The notes beneath the pieces were generated by a model. That model was given only the letters and a program-made list of their open reading frames with translations, was not told the origin of the DNA and searched no databases. A DNA stretch of 64,000 bases, from the NCBI RefSeq assembly GCF_904849725.1, contig NC_058521.1, positions 340,302,638 through 340,366,637 on the forward strand, written 5' to 3'. This document shows, piece by piece, positions 35,417-47,784 of this stretch (position 1 is the stretch's first letter; the number at the start of each line of letters is the position of its first letter). A program made the translations under genes and the position numbers. This DNA is from Hordeum vulgare subsp. vulgare. Its lineage: Eukaryota > Streptophyta > Magnoliopsida > Poales > Poaceae.

Positions 35417-38400
35417 ATGTCCAAGATGCGACACCATCCGTATTTGGGGACGAGGCCTTAATATGGATAGAGGCGCATCTCAATGTTTCGCAAGTATAGA
35501 CAGCATTGAAGATACATTTATGAAGAGATGAGTATATGGATTGTCTTACACTCGCCACATGCTAAATTACAAGTCACACAACATTTATTCAAACATCCAA
35601 AAGATAGGGCCCGGCTATTGACGAAATCAAATGATAAAATTGCAATGAATCTGCCTCGCTATCCCACGAGCTGACCAAGGCTCTCTACTCGTCAGGGTAC
35701 GTCACGTACATGCGCCTACTCTCCTTATCAAACTCCCACTTGTACTATGAAGCATCAAACGCCTCTAGATCTGTGGTACCTGTACCTATGGTTTTGTAGT
35801 AATCATTGAGCCACGTGAACTTAGCAGTCTCGTGACCATGATATAGGGACTAATTAAGTTAATGGGTAAGGTATGGTTAAGTGGTCACGTTGCAGCAACA
35901 CTAAGCATTATTTGGTAGCTAACTTAAGAGAACATAATATAATTTGAGTGGCCTATGCATAAACGGACGTGAGCTAATAATGGTCAAGAAGTGATCCTGA
36001 ACACGTACTTACGTCAGACATAACCCCACCATGTTCTCTCTCGGAGTAGAAACTCACAAGCAAGACAGTCATGGTTACGCACACAGTTGGCATGTTTTAA
36101 TTTAGTTTACTTCAAGTTTTCTATAACCGGGTGTTAAAAAAATTTCCAACTTGCCACATAATCCCAGGCACGGCTTTTCGAAAGATATTAACCCTGCAGG
36201 GCTGCTCCAACTAGTGCATTACAAACTAGCACAAGCTGGTCTTGAGAGAAAACATCAACCTCGCTATAGCTCGAGGTATCACCGATATCCCAGTGCACAA
36301 GACATTTGCTAAGAGTAAAACAAATCCAGCAAGACCGTCCGGTGGGCCAGATCCCATTAGGACCACGCGTATCTCTATCTCACAACATTATCGGATGGGA
36401 AAATCTACAAGTGAAACCAAATCCCGTGTTTCCCTGCGGTGGCCCCTCAATCTACCCATTTGGACCAACACTCATGAGGAGCACTAGCCCGAGTTGTTGA
36501 TTGATTATCCACTGGGTAGATATTCCTTATGCATTTTTATTAGGTTGTTCAGCAAATTTAACACTAATGTTGGGCCTTGCTGGAAGAATCTTAACTCAAA
36601 AAGAATTATCAAGGGCGTCCACATAACAACCCCAAGCATGTTCGGACCAGTCAATATGGAACATAACACCGGTAACCGAAAACTAAGGCGGCAAAAGCGG
36701 AACAAAACACCGAGCAAAATCCTAAGCCTTCCGCCTTCACCGGGTATATATGTGAAATAAATTAAAGAGAAATAATAATATGATATTCCAAATATCCATG
36801 TCAACACATGGATCAACCTACACCTGCAACTAGCAATGTTATAAGAAGGTTTGAGCAAGCGCTTACTTAGCCAATCAATGTTTCGCTAGGATGTGGAAGG
36901 GTTAAAGGATTTTCATGGAAATTTCTAGAGGCTTGATATTCAGGTGGTAGGAAACAATAAATAGGGATGGAAACGAGATAGCTAAGCATAACAAAATTAG
37001 AAACGATATCAAGGTTAACGATCATCTTGCCTAACACCTCTTCTGAGGGATAGAACTATTGCTGTTCTGGAATGTTCTCAATGGGATCCTTGTACTCGTT
37101 CTCGGCACCGATGCTACCCAAAAGAAAATACAACATCCAATGAACACACAGCCACGGCATGATCATCCAACATATGATGCATGAATATCATGTGAATGAA
37201 GCATGGCAATGCTACACTAGTCATCTTCCACATGGAGTTATTTAGATATTACTATGATAGACAGAACCTCAAGATTAATTATTTGGGCATGCATGAACAT
37301 GGCAAAAATGAATGCATCACGATAAAACGATACAAATGCATGTGAATAACGTCGCAACCCGAGTTACGGATCTCTCGAAACTCTCACTACAAGATACGAA
37401 AGGCAAGGATGATAAAACAGCATTTGAGAGATGCTATGGGCAATTCCATGGCATCCCAAGGATGCCAGTGGCTTGGGCACTAAATTCTAGGTGAAATATA
37501 CCTAATGTTCATGCAAAATAAAGGGGTACAACTCTGACAAAGTACAAAACAATCCATCAAGCAATATGTCGAAAAACAGAATCATACCACTTTATTCATA
37601 TGAAAACTAACAACTACAGCCATATATCAAGCTCAACCAAGATATGGACATTAAGCTAACAAAGAGTACAATAACCTCTAACTACCAGCAACATGGATAG
37701 GGTCATGGATCAATGGAAATCAATCTCATAACATGGCAAAAATTATACTGGATTAGGACTTAGTGAAAATATCAGTTTTGCACAAGTAAATTTATCATGA
37801 TGGCATGTTGACGGCAATAAAACTCCATACTACAATAACTTTCATGGCATGAAACTTAACAGGTTGATAGGTGCCAACAAACACTACAATTTACTCCCAC
37901 AAACCATGAACTAATACTGCATATAATCAATGATAGCATCCTCTAAACATGGCATGATGATATAAACAGATTCTCGGACTTAGTCAAACTTCACACGGTG
38001 AATGCACAACAGTTTACATCAACATGGTATAATTGATAGGAAGAATAGCTAAGATGCGGGACCTATTTTGCAAAGTAATGGAACCATTTGACACAGGGCT
38101 ACATGATATTTAATTCACACCAAGTTACTAGCACAAAGAACTTGTAGATGCTTGGCAATCATCATGGCAACACGGCTACTTGAAACAGTTTTCAGACTTA
38201 GTCATATTTCAACACACCCTAAAACAGTAATATTGGGATGACATGTTCACAACAAGAAAGCCACAATTACATAGGGTTTTCAAGGCAACTAAAAATACCA
38301 GGACCTAGTACTCCCGGAACACTACAACTTTCATGTTGAGAAGTTTTCAAAGGGGGCAAGGATTAAACCATACAAAAATAACAAAATGGAATCTTAGCAC

Positions 38401-38780
38401 AAAATAGCATCCACACAAACTAGCTCAAAAGACAAAATTAATGTCGCCATTGGATTCCTTGGATTTTTCTACCCCAAATTCATAATTCATAAGCATATGT
38501 TACTCTAGAAAAATCTACCACAATTCAGAAACGAAAATACCAATAACTAGGTATATCGTAGTATATGCCAAATTTGGCATGTCTCTATATGGGCTCTACC
38601 AGAAATGGCATGGCTAGATTTGGCCACGGCCCAAGTACAGAAAACACTACACAGAACACACACAAAAACAAAAAACAAGAAAGTCCCCTCTGGCAGGTCA
38701 CCAGAGGGTGACACGTGGGTCCCAGGCCCACTATCAGCCATAGAGCAGTTTAGAGAAAACGGGAGATTAATTGGTGCCCC

Positions 38781-38801
38781 GGGGGGGGGGGGGGGGGGGG
38801 G
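38781..38801 (+). repeat. Homopolymer run of 21 G
   Basis: This is an uninterrupted G run abutting the B box of a tRNA-like motif. A tract of this length is error-prone, so its exact length may be a sequencing or assembly artefact. Confidence 0.95.
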
Positions 38802-38860
38802 TTGAACCCGGGTCTCCCCACCAAAGCGAGGGGCGCTACCACTCGGCTAGGAAGAGGCAT
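38800..38860 (-). other. tRNA-like Pol III promoter (A box and B box)
   Basis: On the minus strand tagccgagtggt (38838-38849) fits the A box and gggttcaaccc (38799-38809) fits the B box, in the right order about 40 bases apart. The acceptor stem and anticodon arm do not fold into a normal tRNA, and no CCA end or SINE tail is seen. It could be a tRNA relic, the head of a SINE, or a chance part of an LTR. Confidence 0.4.
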
Positions 38861-38907
38861 CTTCTAGAAGAGGGGCTCATCCCCTTTTGACCCTACCAAG
38901 TGGGGTT

Positions 38908-40702
38908 TGTTGGTAATATGCCCTAGAGGCAATAATAAATTGGTTATTATTATATTTCCTTGTTCGTAATAATCGTTTATTATCCATGCTAGAATTGTAT
39001 TGATTGGAAACTCAAATACATGTGTGGATACATAGACAACACACTGTCCCTAGTGAGCCTCTAGTTGACTAGCTCGTTGATCAAAGATGGTCAAGGTTTC
39101 CTGGCCATTGGCAAGTGTTGTCACTTGATAACGAGACCACATCATTGGGAGAATGATGTGATGGACAAGACCCAAACTATAAACCTAGCATATGATCGTG
39201 TCAATTTATTGTTACTGTTTTCTGCATGTCAATGTATCTGTTCCTATGACCATGAGATCATGCAACTACTAGACGCCGGAGGAATACCTTGTGGGTTATC
39301 ACATGTTGCAACGTAACTAGGTGACTATAAAGGTGCTCTACATGTATCTCCAAAAGTGTCTATTGGGTTGGCATGGATCAAGACTGGGATTTATCACTCT
39401 ATGTGACGGAGAGGTATCTCGGTGCCCACTCGGTAATACAACATCACAACAAGCTTTGCAAGCAATATGGCTAAGGAGTTAGTTACGGGATCTTGTATTG
39501 CGTAACGAGTAAAGAGACTTATCGGTAACGAGATTGAACTAGGTATTGAGATACCGACGACCGAATCTCGGGCAAGTAACATATCGAAGGACAAAGGGAA
39601 TAGTATACGGGATTATATGAATCCTTGACATAGAGGTTCAATCCATAGAGATCTTCGTAGAATATGTAGGAGCCAATATGGACATTCAGGTCCCGCTGTT
39701 GGTTATTGACCAGGGAGTGTCTCAGGTCATGTGTGCATAGTTCTCGAACCCGCAGGGTCTGCACACTTAAGGTTCGGTGACGTTTCAGTATAGTTGAGTT
39801 ATATGTGTTGGTGACCGAAGCTTTGTTCGGAGTACCGGATAAGATCTGGACGTCACAAGTTGTTACGGAATGGTCCGGAAATGAAGATTGATATATAGGA
39901 AGTTGGTATTTGGATTCCGGAAAGTTTTTCGGGCATTGCCGACAGTGTACCGGGAGTGACGAATGGGTTCCGAGGGCCCACTGGTTGGGCCCACGACACC
40001 ACAAGGGGTCCATGTTGGTTTGTTGGATGCGCAATAAGGCATAATGAGCTAACAAAGTGATCCAAGGAAAGCCCATGAGGAAAAACTGGAAAATCCAAAA
40101 GAGGTGGGAAATTAAGGAAGGAGTCCTAATCTAAGTGGGATTGGAGGAGGACTCCTCCCTCCTCCACTTCGGCCGACCCAAGGGTTCATCCCATGTGACG
40201 CCAAGGCTGCCTCCTCCCTCCTCCTATATATACTAGAGGTTTAGGTCTTTTGGACACAACTTTGCCACATGCTACCCTGTGCTCTAGATCGTAGTTCTTC
40301 CTCTAGATCGGTTTTCTGCGGAGCGCGGGCGGAGCCCTGCAGGAATAGATCACCGCCACCAAAGGAGCACCGTCGCGCTGCCGGCGAACTCATCTACATC
40401 CCCATCTCCCTTGCTGGATCAAGAAGGAGGAGATCGTCATCGAGCTGCACGTGTGCGGAACGCGGAGGTGCCGTCCATTCGGCACTTGATCGGGTCGGAT
40501 CACGAGACGGTTCGTTGGACGGATCGTGGGACGATTCGTGGGATGGATCTTGAAGACGTACCACTACATCAACCGCGTTAATTAACGCTTCTGCGTAGCA
40601 ATCTACCTCTTGAAGGGTATGTGGATCCAATCTCCCTCTCGTAGATAATCATCACCATGATAGGTCTTCGTGTGCGTAGAAAATTTTTGTTTCCCATGCA
40701 CA
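38908..40702 (+). repeat. Angela-type 5' LTR (~1.8 kb)
   Basis: It is collinear with 62023-63823 and has scattered substitutions. Promoter-like sequence includes tatatatactagaggttta at about 40226-40245, about 100 bases before the conserved gttttctgcggagc. The 3' end is about ten bases shorter than in the 3' LTR (catgcaca against catgcaacattcgccaaca). Confidence 0.92.
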
Positions 40703-42240
40703 ATAGTGGCATCATGAGCTAGGTTCATGTGTAGATGTAATCTCGAGTAGAACACAAAAAAATTTGTGGGCGTTGATGGTCGATTTGCTACCCTCCTTAG
40801 TCTTTTCTCGATTCGGTGGTATTGTTGGATTGAAGACGCCCGGACCAACCTTACTCGTACGCTTACAAGAGACTGGTTTCATCGACTAACATGCAACTTG
40901 TTGCATAAAGATGACTGGCGGGTGTCTGTTTCTTCAACTTTAGTTGAATCGGATTTGACCGAGGTGGTCCTTGGAGAGAGGTTAAATAGCAATTTTCACA
41001 TCACCGATGTGGTTTTGCGTCAGTAAGATGCGATCATACTAGATACCCATAGCAGCCACGTAAAACATGCAACAACAAATTAGAGGACATCTAACTTGTT
41101 TTTGCAGGGTATGCATGTGATGTGATATGGTCAAAATACATGATGTGATATATTGGATGTATGAGATGATCATTGATGCTACGGAAAACGGCAGGAACCA
41201 TAGGGTTGTCTTTAAACTAACGTTTGTGCTTGCAGATGCGTTTACTATATTGCTAGGTTGTAGCTTTACAAGTAATAGCATAGATAGCACAAAAACCTCG
41301 ATGGAGGCACGATTATGGAGATCATGATGATGGTGATCATGTTGTGGCGCCGGTGACGATGAAGATCATGCCGGTGCTTTGGTGATGGAGATCAAGAAGC
41401 ACAAGATCATGGCCATATCATGTCACTTATGAATTGCATGTGATGTTAATCCTTTTATGCACCTTATCTTGCTTAGAACGATGATAGCATCATAAGGTGA
41501 TCCCTCACTAAAATTTCAAGATAAAATTGTGTTCTCCCCGACTGTGCACCGTGGTGACAGTTCGTCGTTTCGAGATACCACATAATGATCGGGTGTGGTA
41601 AACTCAACATTCACATACAACGGGTGCAAAACAGTTGCACACGCGGAACACTCTGGTTAAACTTGACTAGCTAAGCATGTACAGACATGGCCTCGGAACA
41701 CAAGAGACCGAAAGGTCGAGCATGAATTGTATGGTTGATATGGTTAACATAGATATGTTTACCACTGAAACTATACTCAACTCACGTGATGATCGGACTT
41801 GAGTTAGTAGATTTGGATCATGCGCCACTCGAATGACTAGAGGGATGTCTATTTGAGTGGTTGTTCTTAAGTAATATGATTAATTGAACTAATTATCATG
41901 AACATAGTCAAAAAGGTCTTTGCAAATTATGTTGTAGCTTGCGATGTAGCTCTACTGTTTTTATATGTTCCTAGAGAAAATTTAGTTGAAAGATGATAGT
42001 AGCAATTTTGTGGACTGAGCCCGTAAACTAAGGATTGTCCTCATTGCTGCACAGAAGGCTTATGTCCTTAATGCACCGCTCAGTGTGCTGAACCTCGAGC
42101 ATCGTCTGTGGATGTTGCGAACATGTGACATACACGTTCTTTGATGACTACGTGATAGTTCAGTGCCTAATCCTTAAACGACTTAGAATTAAGGCATCGA
42201 AGACGTTTTGAACGTCATAGAACATATGAGATGTTCCCAG
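40703..42240 (+). other. Angela-type primer site and untranslated leader
   Basis: The primer site variant gtggcatcatgagct is at 40706-40720. The next ~1.5 kb is leader sequence without coding signal. It includes a stretch rich in gatgatggtgatcatg (about 41325-41400). Frames of 66-86 codons here do not look like protein. Confidence 0.75.
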
Positions 42241-42880
42241 AGATGAAATTGGGATTTTATGCTCATGCCCTTGTTGAGAGGTATGAAACCTCTGACAAGA
42301 TTCTTTGTCTACAAAGTAAAGGAGAAAAGCTCAATCATTGAGCATGTGCTCAGATTGTCTAAGTGCATCATTCGCTTGAGTCAAGTGGGAGTTAATCTTC
42401 CAGATGAGATAGTGATGGTTCTTCAAAATCACTGCCACCAAGCTACTAGAGCTTCGTGATGAACTATAACATATCAAGGATAGATATGATGAGCTATTCG
42501 CAATGTTTGACATTGCGAAAGTAGAAATCAAGTAAGAGCACCAATCGTTGATGGTTAATAAAACCACTAGTTTCAAGAAGGGCAAGGGTAAGAAGGGGTA
42601 CTTTATGAAACGGCAAAACAGTTGCTGCTCTAGTAAAGAAACACAGGGATGAACCCAAACCCGAGACTTAGTGCTTCTGTTATGAGGGAAACGGTCACTA
42701 AGCCGGAACTACCCTAGATACTCGGTCGATGAGAAGGCTGCCAAAGTCAACAAAAGTATATTGGATGTACCTGATATTCATGTGTACCTTACTAGTATTC
42801 CTAGTAGCACCAGGGGTATTAGATACCGGTTCAGTTGCTAATTGTTAGTAACTCGAAGTTATAGCTATGGATTAAAAGGA
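42241..42880 (+). pseudogene. gag: Angela-type gag and protease remnant
   Basis: A 66-codon open stretch (42259-42459) reads as degraded Copia gag (PLTRFFVYKVKEKSS... LRLSKCIIRLSQVGVNLPDE). A relic zinc knuckle (CFCYEGNGH, stop, AGT) lies near 42670. A protease-like LDTGS, with DTG at 42822-42830, is followed by a stop. Several frames must be joined, so no functional product is possible. Confidence 0.75.
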
Positions 42881-43149
42881 TACTGGCAAGGGTGAGGTGA
42901 CGATGTGTGTTGGAAGTAATTCTAATGGTGATGTGATCAAACATAGCACGCTCCCTCTACCATCGGGATTGGTGTTAAACCTAAATAATTGTTATTTTGT
43001 GTTTGTGTTGAGCATGAACATGATTGGATCGTGTTTATTGCAATAGGATTATTCATTTAAAGAGAATAATGGTTATTCTCTTTGCTTCAATAATTAGCTT
43101 CAATGGTTTATTCAATCTCGATCGTTGTGCTACACATGTTCATAATATT

Positions 43150-43696
43150 GATGCAAAAAGATACAAAGTAGTAATGGTAGTACCACTAACTTGTGGCACC
43201 GCCGATTGAGTCATGTCGGTATAAAATGCATGAAGAAGCTCCATGCTGATGGATCTTTGTACTCGCTCATTTTTTAAATGTTTGAAACATGCAAACCATA
43301 CCTATTGGTATAAACACATGAAGAAACTCCATGGAGATGGATCGTTTGGACTCACATGATTTTGAATCACTTGAGACATGCAAATCATACCACATGGGCA
43401 AGATGACTGAAGGCCTCGTTTTCGAGTGAGATGGAAAAAGAAAGTAACTTGTTGGAAGTAATACATTTTTTATGTGTGCAGTCCAATGAGTGCTGAGGCA
43501 CGTAGTGGATATCGTTATGTTCTTACTTCACAGATGATTTGAGTAGATACTAGTGTATTTACTTGATAAAACACGCGTCTGAAATATTAGAAGGTTCAAG
43601 TAGTTTCAGAGTAAATTTGAAGATCGTCATGAAAAGAGGGTAACATGTCTACGATATGATCATAGAGATGAATATCTGAGTTGCGAGTTTGGTACA
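43150..43696 (+). pseudogene. pol: Angela-type integrase N-terminal remnant
   Basis: Translation across stops and shifts shows a GAG-pre-integrase-like stretch (MKKLHADGSLYS) with a near-duplicate immediately downstream (about 43305-43350). After it come integrase-core fragments such as SEMEKESNLLEVIHF and YFTDDLSRY. The frame is interrupted at 43697 by the Athila-type element and resumes at 59985. Confidence 0.75.
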
Positions 43697-45288
43697 TGCT
43701 ACTGCAACAAAAGTCCTTCCCTGGCAACGGCGCCAGAAATTATTCTTGCTACTTCTCAAACAACAGGAAATTGACACGTTGACGGAGACTTTCTTGCGTT
43801 GGTTTTTCCCTTGAAGAGGAATGGGTGATGCAGCAAAGGAGCAGTAAGTATTTCCCTCAGTTTGAGAACCAAGGTATCTATCCAGTAGGAGGGTCTTGTC
43901 AAGTCCAGAGTACCTGCGCAAACACAAACGAGCTTGCACCCAATGCTTCAAAGGGGTTGTCAATCCCTTCAAGATTGTTTGCAAAGTGAGATCTGAAGGC
44001 GGAAAGTGCAACGAAGTAAAAAGTGTAAGGCTGAAAATATGGTGTGGAGTAGACCCGGGGGCCATAGTGTTCACTAGAGGCTTCTCTCAAAATATCAAAT
44101 ATCACGGTGGGTGAACAAATTACTGTCGAGCAATTGATAGAACCGCGCAAAGTCATGACGATATCTAAGGCAATGGTCATACATATAGGCATCACGTCTG
44201 AGACAAGTTGACCGATACTTTCTGCATCTACTACTATTACTCCACACATCAACCGCTATCCAGCATGCATCTAGTGTATGGAGTTCATGACGAACAGAGT
44301 AACGCCTTAAGCAAGATGACATGATGTAGAGGGATAATCTCAAACCAATGATGAAAACCCCATCTTTTTACCCTTGATGGCAACAACATGATGTGTGCCT
44401 CGCTACCCCTTTTGTCACTGGGTGAGGTCACCGCACAGTATGAACCCAAAACCAAGCACTTCTCCCATTGCAAGAATCAAAGATCTAGTTGGCCAAACAA
44501 AACCCACAACTCGAAGAGAATTACAAGGATATGAAACCATGCATAAGAGAGATCGGAAGAAACTCAAAGAAGATTCATAGATAATCTAATCATAAATCCA
44601 CAATTCATCGGATCTCGACAAACACACCGCAAAACAAGATTACATCGGATAGATCTCCATGAAGATCATGGAGAACTTTGTATTGAAGATCCAAGAGAGA
44701 GAAGAAGCCATCTAGTTACTAGCTATGGACCCGTAGGTCTATGGTGAACTACTCACGCATCATCGGAGAGGTCATTGTGTTGATAAAGAAGCCCTCTGTA
44801 TCCGAATCCCCCCTCCGGTAGGGCACCAGAACGTGCCCCAGATGGGAACTTGCGGAGGCAGAAGCTTGCGGCGGTGGAAAGTACTTTCGATGATCTCCTG
44901 ATTTTTTGTGGAATTTTTGGGGATATATAGGCGCAAAACCTAGGGCAAAGGGGCCTAAGGGAGCCCACAATCCAGGGGGCTGCGGGCCCCTCCCTGGCCG
45001 CGCCATGAGGGCTTGTGGGGTCCCTGGTGGCCCCCTGTCCTGATTCTCCGGCTCTCCGATCTTTTTCTGTTCCGGAAAAACTCTTTTTGGCAGTTTCATT
45101 CCGTTTGGACTCCGTTCAAAATCCTCCTCTGAAAGGTGTCAAAAACATGGAAAAAACAGGAATTGACACTTGGCACTGAGTTAATAAGTTAGTCCCAAAA
45201 ATATATAAAAGGCATGCACAATATCCAAAGTTTGACAAGATAATAGCATGAAACCATCAAAAATTATAGATACATTGGAGACGTATCA
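43697..45288 (-). repeat. Athila-type 3' LTR (1592 bp)
   Basis: On the minus strand it starts tgatacgtctccaatg and ends gttgcagtagca, immediately next to the TSD. Near its end (43719-43735) it contains the primer-site-like tggcgccgttgccaggg, so that motif is now part of the LTR. The frame 44749-45099 and its overlaps are GC-rich LTR sequence. Confidence 0.9.
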
Positions 45289-47784
45289 AGCATCCCCAAG
45301 CTTAACTCCTGCTCGTCCTCGAGTAGGGAAGTGATAAAGAATGAATTTTTGATGTGGAATGCTACATAGCATAGTTGTCCTTTGCAACTTATTCATGTGA
45401 CATGAATGTTCAGATCCGTAAGATTCGAAACAATAGTTTGCTATTGACATGAAAACAATAATACTTCAAGCAAACTAGCAAGGTAATCATGAACTTTCAA
45501 AATTACAAGGCCAAGGAATAGAGTGTGGTGGTGGTTGTGAGACAAAAAGGAGGAGATGGTCACATTGACTCGGCGTATCAAAGGGCTATGGAGATGCCCA
45601 TTAATAGATATCAATGTGAATGAGTAGGCATTGCCATACAAGAGATGCACTAGAGCTATAAGTATGTGAAAGCTCAAAAGGAGAACTAGTGGGTGTGGAT
45701 CCAACTTGCTTGCTCACGAAGACCTAGGGCAATTTTGAGGAAGCCCATCATTGGAATATACAAGCCAAGTTATATAATGAATATTGCCACTAGCATATGG
45801 TAGTGACAAAGCAAGAAGATCTCAATCATGAAGAACATGGTGCTATTATGAAGCACAAGTGTGGAAAAAGATAGTAGCATTGTCCCTTCTCTCTTTTTCT
45901 CTCTTTTTTCATTTGGGCTCTTAGGCCTCTTTTTTCTCTCTTTTTTTTATTTTTGGGCTCTTTGGCCTCTCTTTTTTCTCACATGGGACGATGCTCTAAT
46001 AATGATGATTATCACACTTTTATTTACTCACAGCTCAAAGCTCAAAATGATGATGACTCTATAGGAAATGCCTCTGGCAGTGTACCGGGATGTGCAATGA
46101 TCTAGCACGGCGTATGACGTTGGAACATCTCGCTAGCTATCTTACGATCATGCAACAGCAATATGAGAGTGACGGCACAAGTCATGAGACGGAACGGTGG
46201 GAGTTGCATGGCAATATATCTCGGAATGGCTATGAAAATGTCGTGGTAGGTAGGTATGGTGGCTGTTTTGAGGAAGACATATGGTGGGTTTGTGTACCGG
46301 CGAGAATTGCGCGGCACTAGAGAGGCTAGCAAAGGTGGAAGGTGAAAGTGCATCTATACCATGGACTCACATTAGTCATGAAGAACTCACATACTTGTTG
46401 CGAAAGTTTTTATTAGTAATCAAAACAAAGTGCTAAATGCATACTCCTAGGGGAAGGGTTGGTAGGTGTTTAACCATCGCGCGATCCCGACCTCAACACA
46501 AAGGATGACAATCATTAGATCAATTATCCTCTGACTTCCTAACATAGCGGTTCGCCATACGTGCATGCTACGGGAATCACTAACTTCAACACAAGTATTT
46601 CTAGATTCACAACACCCTACTAACATAGCTCTTAATATTACCAAATCCACGTCTCAAAACTAATTGAGAGGAATCAAGACTTCTCTTTCTACTCAATGCA
46701 CATGAAGATGGAGGTTTTTGCATCCTCTTTGGGTACCTATCACCTTTGGGACTACTTTCATAGCATAAGCCAACTACCAAGTCACGCACCGTCGTGCTCT
46801 AAAAGATATAAATGAAGCATAGAGCAAAAGTATCTAGCTCAAAAGATATAAGTGAAGCACTATGAGCATTCTAGAAAAATCACAATGAGTGCATGTCTCT
46901 CACTCTCAAAAAGGTGTGCAGCAAGGATGATTGTGACACAACAAAAAGAAAAGACTCCTAAGATACAAGACACTCCAAGCAAAACACATATCATGTGGTG
47001 AATAAAAATATAGCTCCAAGTAATGTTACCGATGGATTGAAGACGAAAGAGGGGATGCCTTCCCGGGGCATCCCGAAGCTTAGGCTTTTAGGTGTCCTTG
47101 AATTTGGCTTGGGATGCCTTGGGAATCCCCAAGCTTGAGCTCTTTCCACTCCTTATCTCTTTGTCCATGAGAACATCACCCAAAACTTGAAAACTTCACA
47201 ACACAAAACTTAAACAGAAACTCGTGATAACATTAGCACAAGAAAACAAACTACCACTTCTTTTGGTACTGTAGAAAACTTGAATTATATCTATATTGGT
47301 GTTGAGCTACTGCATTCTCACTTTTCCATGGCTAGTACCCCCGATACTAACCATAGTTTCATCAAAACAAGCAACCAACTCAACAAAAACAGAATCTGTC
47401 AAAAACAGACCAGCCTGTAGCAATCTGTATACTTCGTATACTTTTGGTACCTCAAAAATCTGAAAAATTACGACTGCCTGGAAAAAAGGCATATCAACCA
47501 GCAGAAAGAAAATCAACTCAAAATCTATTCTGGATAAGAACGAAAAATCATCTCGTGAGCGAAAAGTTTCTATCTTTTTCCAGCAGGATCAAACAACCAT
47601 TACCAAGACTAGTCATATAGGTTTTGCTTGGCTCAAACACAAAAAGAAACACAAAAAACACAATCACAACAGAATTATGATGGTGTGGACGCAACAAAAC
47701 AAAAATAAAAAGATAAATTCATTGGGTTGCCTCCCAACAAGCGCTATTGTTTAACGCCCTTAGCTAGGCATAAAAGCGATAGAA
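45289..47784 (-). other. Long 3' untranslated region of the Athila-type element
   Basis: No coding motif is seen on either strand. At the right, near 47700-47760, is the phrase gcgcttgttgggaggcaacc (minus strand), which I recall as conserved in this group. A long pyrimidine tract on the plus strand (45880-45980) is a purine tract in the element's RNA. A GC-balanced block at 46085-46320 is open on both strands. The left end is the tract gttaagcttggggatgct, which precedes the LTR. Confidence 0.75.

Larger units (their letters stand above)
35417..38907 (-). repeat. Long LTR-like tract of the minus-strand Gypsy element
   Basis: It begins on the plus strand with tgtaatgtccaagatgc, the complement of a CA-ended LTR next to the primer site. 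It runs as AT-rich non-coding DNA to about 38560, then becomes GC-rich. I see no second LTR and no start (TG) end before the Angela element interrupts at 38908. The tract probably continues at 63824, but this is inference. Short ORFs at 36242, 36494 and 36505 look non-coding. Confidence 0.5.

Noticed and set aside
40269..40630. Frames in the Angela-type LTR with Ser/Asp/Gly repeats
   Set aside because: They come from the ggatcgtgggac-type repeats in U5. The 3' LTR copy (63386-63754) reads differently.
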